Positions 7,673 to 8,209 of a stretch of DNA of 8,209 bases are shown one piece after another. Positions within the stretch are counted from its first letter, which is position 1. Each line of letters starts with the position of its first letter. The stretch covers positions 1-8,209 of the forward strand of contig JAQGJI010000051.1 in the NCBI GenBank assembly GCA_028290685.1, read 5' to 3'. The position numbers and the translations under genes are program-made. Below the pieces are notes generated by a model, which worked only from the letters and a program-made list of their open reading frames with translations, was not told the DNA's origin and made no database searches. This stretch comes from Devosia sp. Lineage in GTDB: Bacteria > Pseudomonadota > Alphaproteobacteria > Rhizobiales > Devosiaceae.

Positions 7673-7959
7673 TCATGTTCCGTATCTGTACCCCGAATCG
7701 GGTGACGCCAGATGGTACCATATTGCGGCCGATAAGCGGCAAAACAGCCATTTACCGGTTACCCGAACGGCCACGCTCGGGTGCTTATCGGTTAACCGAT
7801 TGTTACCCGCGACGTCCCCTTGGCGCGGTGGTGCGCGCCCCAGACAAAACCGTCCCAAGATCGATCGTCGGATTTACGTTCCGTTTGCTTCTTGAAAGCA
7901 CTTTCTTAAACGCGGGTTGGTAAAACAACGTGCATACGGTTTTTGTTTGGAGTTGCCGT
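7673..7959. promoter_or_regulatory. Divergent region between parE and a small ORF, with palindromes and repeats
   Basis: 287 bases without a convincing gene that should hold the parE promoter (minus) and that of the small ORF (plus). It carries a 14-bp perfect palindrome (7787-7800), GTTACCCG at 7758-7765 and again at 7802-7809, a CCCGA-A-TCGGG palindrome at 7692-7702, a nine-base inverted repeat CCGATAAGC (7729-7737) with GCTTATCGG (7783-7791), and GAAAG-CA-CTTTC at 7894-7905. A TTGAAA at 7892-7897 could be a -35 box for the plus strand, but its expected -10 is poor. No sigma-70 promoter was clear for parE. Confidence 0.4.
7787..7800. promoter_or_regulatory. 14-bp perfect palindrome, possible operator
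   Basis: ATCGGTTAACCGAT is identical on both strands. Its TTAA (7792-7795) is followed after seven bases by TTAC (7803-7806), one base off the TTAA-N7-TTAA pattern of the alphaproteobacterial cell-cycle regulator CtrA. It lies 115 bases upstream of the parE start. Whether it binds a dimeric repressor, CtrA or nothing cannot be told from sequence. Confidence 0.4.
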
Positions 7960-7963
7960 ATGC
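7932..7963 (+). promoter_or_regulatory. Hairpin enclosing the ribosome binding site and start codon of the small ORF
   Basis: GCATACGG (7932-7939) and CCGTATGC (7956-7963) are perfect reverse complements around a 16-base loop. The ribosome binding site GGAG (7949-7952) lies in the loop and the ATG (7960-7962) in the 3' arm, so folding would bury the start codon. Confidence 0.4.
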
Positions 7964-8130
7964 GAGCCGACCGGGATCTTCGTTCTGCGTATCAGAACCC
8001 GGCTGGTTCAGGAGCCGACATTGATTGGCCGCAAGCCGGGTTTTCCAGTATTGCGTACCGGCTGGCCAAGCTTTGTGTTCCCCGCATCGGGGCTTTGCTT
8101 GTGGTCTCCGTGTTTTTCTACTTGGTCTGA
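7960..8130 (+). CDS. Hypothetical 56-residue protein with hydrophobic C-terminus
   Basis: Not recognised. ATG 7960 follows GGAG (7949-7952) with ideal seven-base spacing, and the frame runs 56 codons to TGA 8128-8130. Residues 1-30 are polar and charged (MRADRDLRSAY onward, with Pro, Gly and Asp). Residues 31-42 are mildly basic, and 43-56 (IGALLVVSVFFYLV) are strongly hydrophobic up to the last residue, suggesting a tail-anchored membrane peptide, although 14 residues is short for a full membrane span. The frame extends upstream to a GTG at 7930, which has no such ribosome binding site. The start codon lies in one arm of an eight-bp inverted repeat. A terminator-like stem lies inside the frame, so a non-coding RNA is an alternative reading. 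Confidence 0.42.
   Translation: MRADRDLRSAYQNPAGSGADIDWPQAGFSSIAYRLAKLCVPRIGALLVVSVFFYLV
7996..8046 (+). other. Terminator-like inverted repeat within the small ORF
   Basis: AACCCGGCT (7996-8004) is the exact reverse complement of AGCCGGGTT (8034-8042), which runs into TTTT (8041-8044). The loop is 29 bases, long for an intrinsic terminator, though it has inner pairing options (GGCT with AGCC). It could be an attenuator, the 3' end of a small RNA, or chance. Confidence 0.3.
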
Positions 8131-8162
8131 TCTGCTGCGAATTGCTTTTCGCGGCGGGTTTG
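8131..8162 (+). terminator. Possible weak terminator after the small ORF
   Basis: A stem begins within three bases of the small ORF stop: GCTGCGAA (8134-8141) pairs with TTCGCGGC (8148-8155), eight pairs including one wobble, around a six-base loop. Outer wobble pairs at 8131-8133 could extend it. Only a short GGGTTTGG follows, so termination efficiency is doubtful. Confidence 0.3.
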
Positions 8163-8176
8163 GCTATGGCTGGTAC

Positions 8177-8209
8177 ATGGCCAGCACCAAGCAGAGGGAG
8201 GGCCCGATG
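8177..8209 (+). CDS. Start of an unidentified gene cut by the right edge
   Basis: A strong GGGAGGG (8196-8202) sits just before ATG 8207-8209, the last bases of the window, which suits the start of a plus-strand gene. An in-frame ATG at 8177 would add ten residues (MASTKQREGP) but has a poor ribosome binding site. Only a handful of codons are visible, so nothing can be said of the product. Confidence 0.4.
   Translation, partial: MASTKQREGPM

Noticed and set aside
7675..7923. An 82-codon plus-strand frame in the parE upstream region
   Set aside because: No good ribosome binding site. It covers the palindromes and the parE 5' region, and its translation resembles no protein and ends in no recognisable domain.

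Overview
The window is a GC-rich stretch of a bacterial chromosome. It most likely comes from an alphaproteobacterium of the Rhizobiales/Hyphomicrobiales type, Devosia-like at a guess. That placement rests on the suf gene order (cysteine desulfurase, DUF59 protein, A-type carrier), on the ParE-type C-terminus, on the DEAD-box helicase tail ending in a PAFLLRP-like motif, and on codon usage. No 16S or other strict taxonomic marker is present, so the placement is an inference.

Left part, + strand (1-2686). This holds the 3' end of sufS, then sufT and sufA, which form the tail of a SUF iron-sulfur cluster operon. aroA (EPSP synthase, shikimate pathway) follows 67 bases after sufA on the same strand and may be read from the same transcript. 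SufS supplies sulfur from cysteine, SufT is a maturation accessory factor, and SufA is an A-type cluster carrier. AroA is metabolically unrelated to them.

Middle part, - strand (2683-7672). In transcription order this is parE (topoisomerase IV subunit B), a 312-base gap, an RhlE-like DEAD-box RNA helicase, a 145-base gap, and a GGDEF diguanylate cyclase. The cyclase meets aroA tail to tail, and the two stop codons share one TTAA. The helicase has a candidate promoter with a perfect TTGACA box about 235 bases upstream of its TTG start. The implied long leader contains a strong inverted repeat and alternative pairings.

Right part, + strand (7673-8209). The divergent region upstream of parE carries a 14-bp perfect palindrome overlapping a CtrA-like TTAA-N7-TTAC and several GTTACCCG-like repeats. 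It is followed by an unrecognised 56-codon ORF with a clean ribosome binding site and a hydrophobic C-terminus, then a hairpin, and then the probable ribosome binding site and start codon of a gene cut off by the window edge.

Overall this is mostly ordinary core-genome content. No mobile element, CRISPR array, tRNA, rRNA or recognisable defence system was seen. The features that remain unexplained are the helicase leader, the degenerate I-site of the cyclase, and the parE-upstream region with its small ORF.
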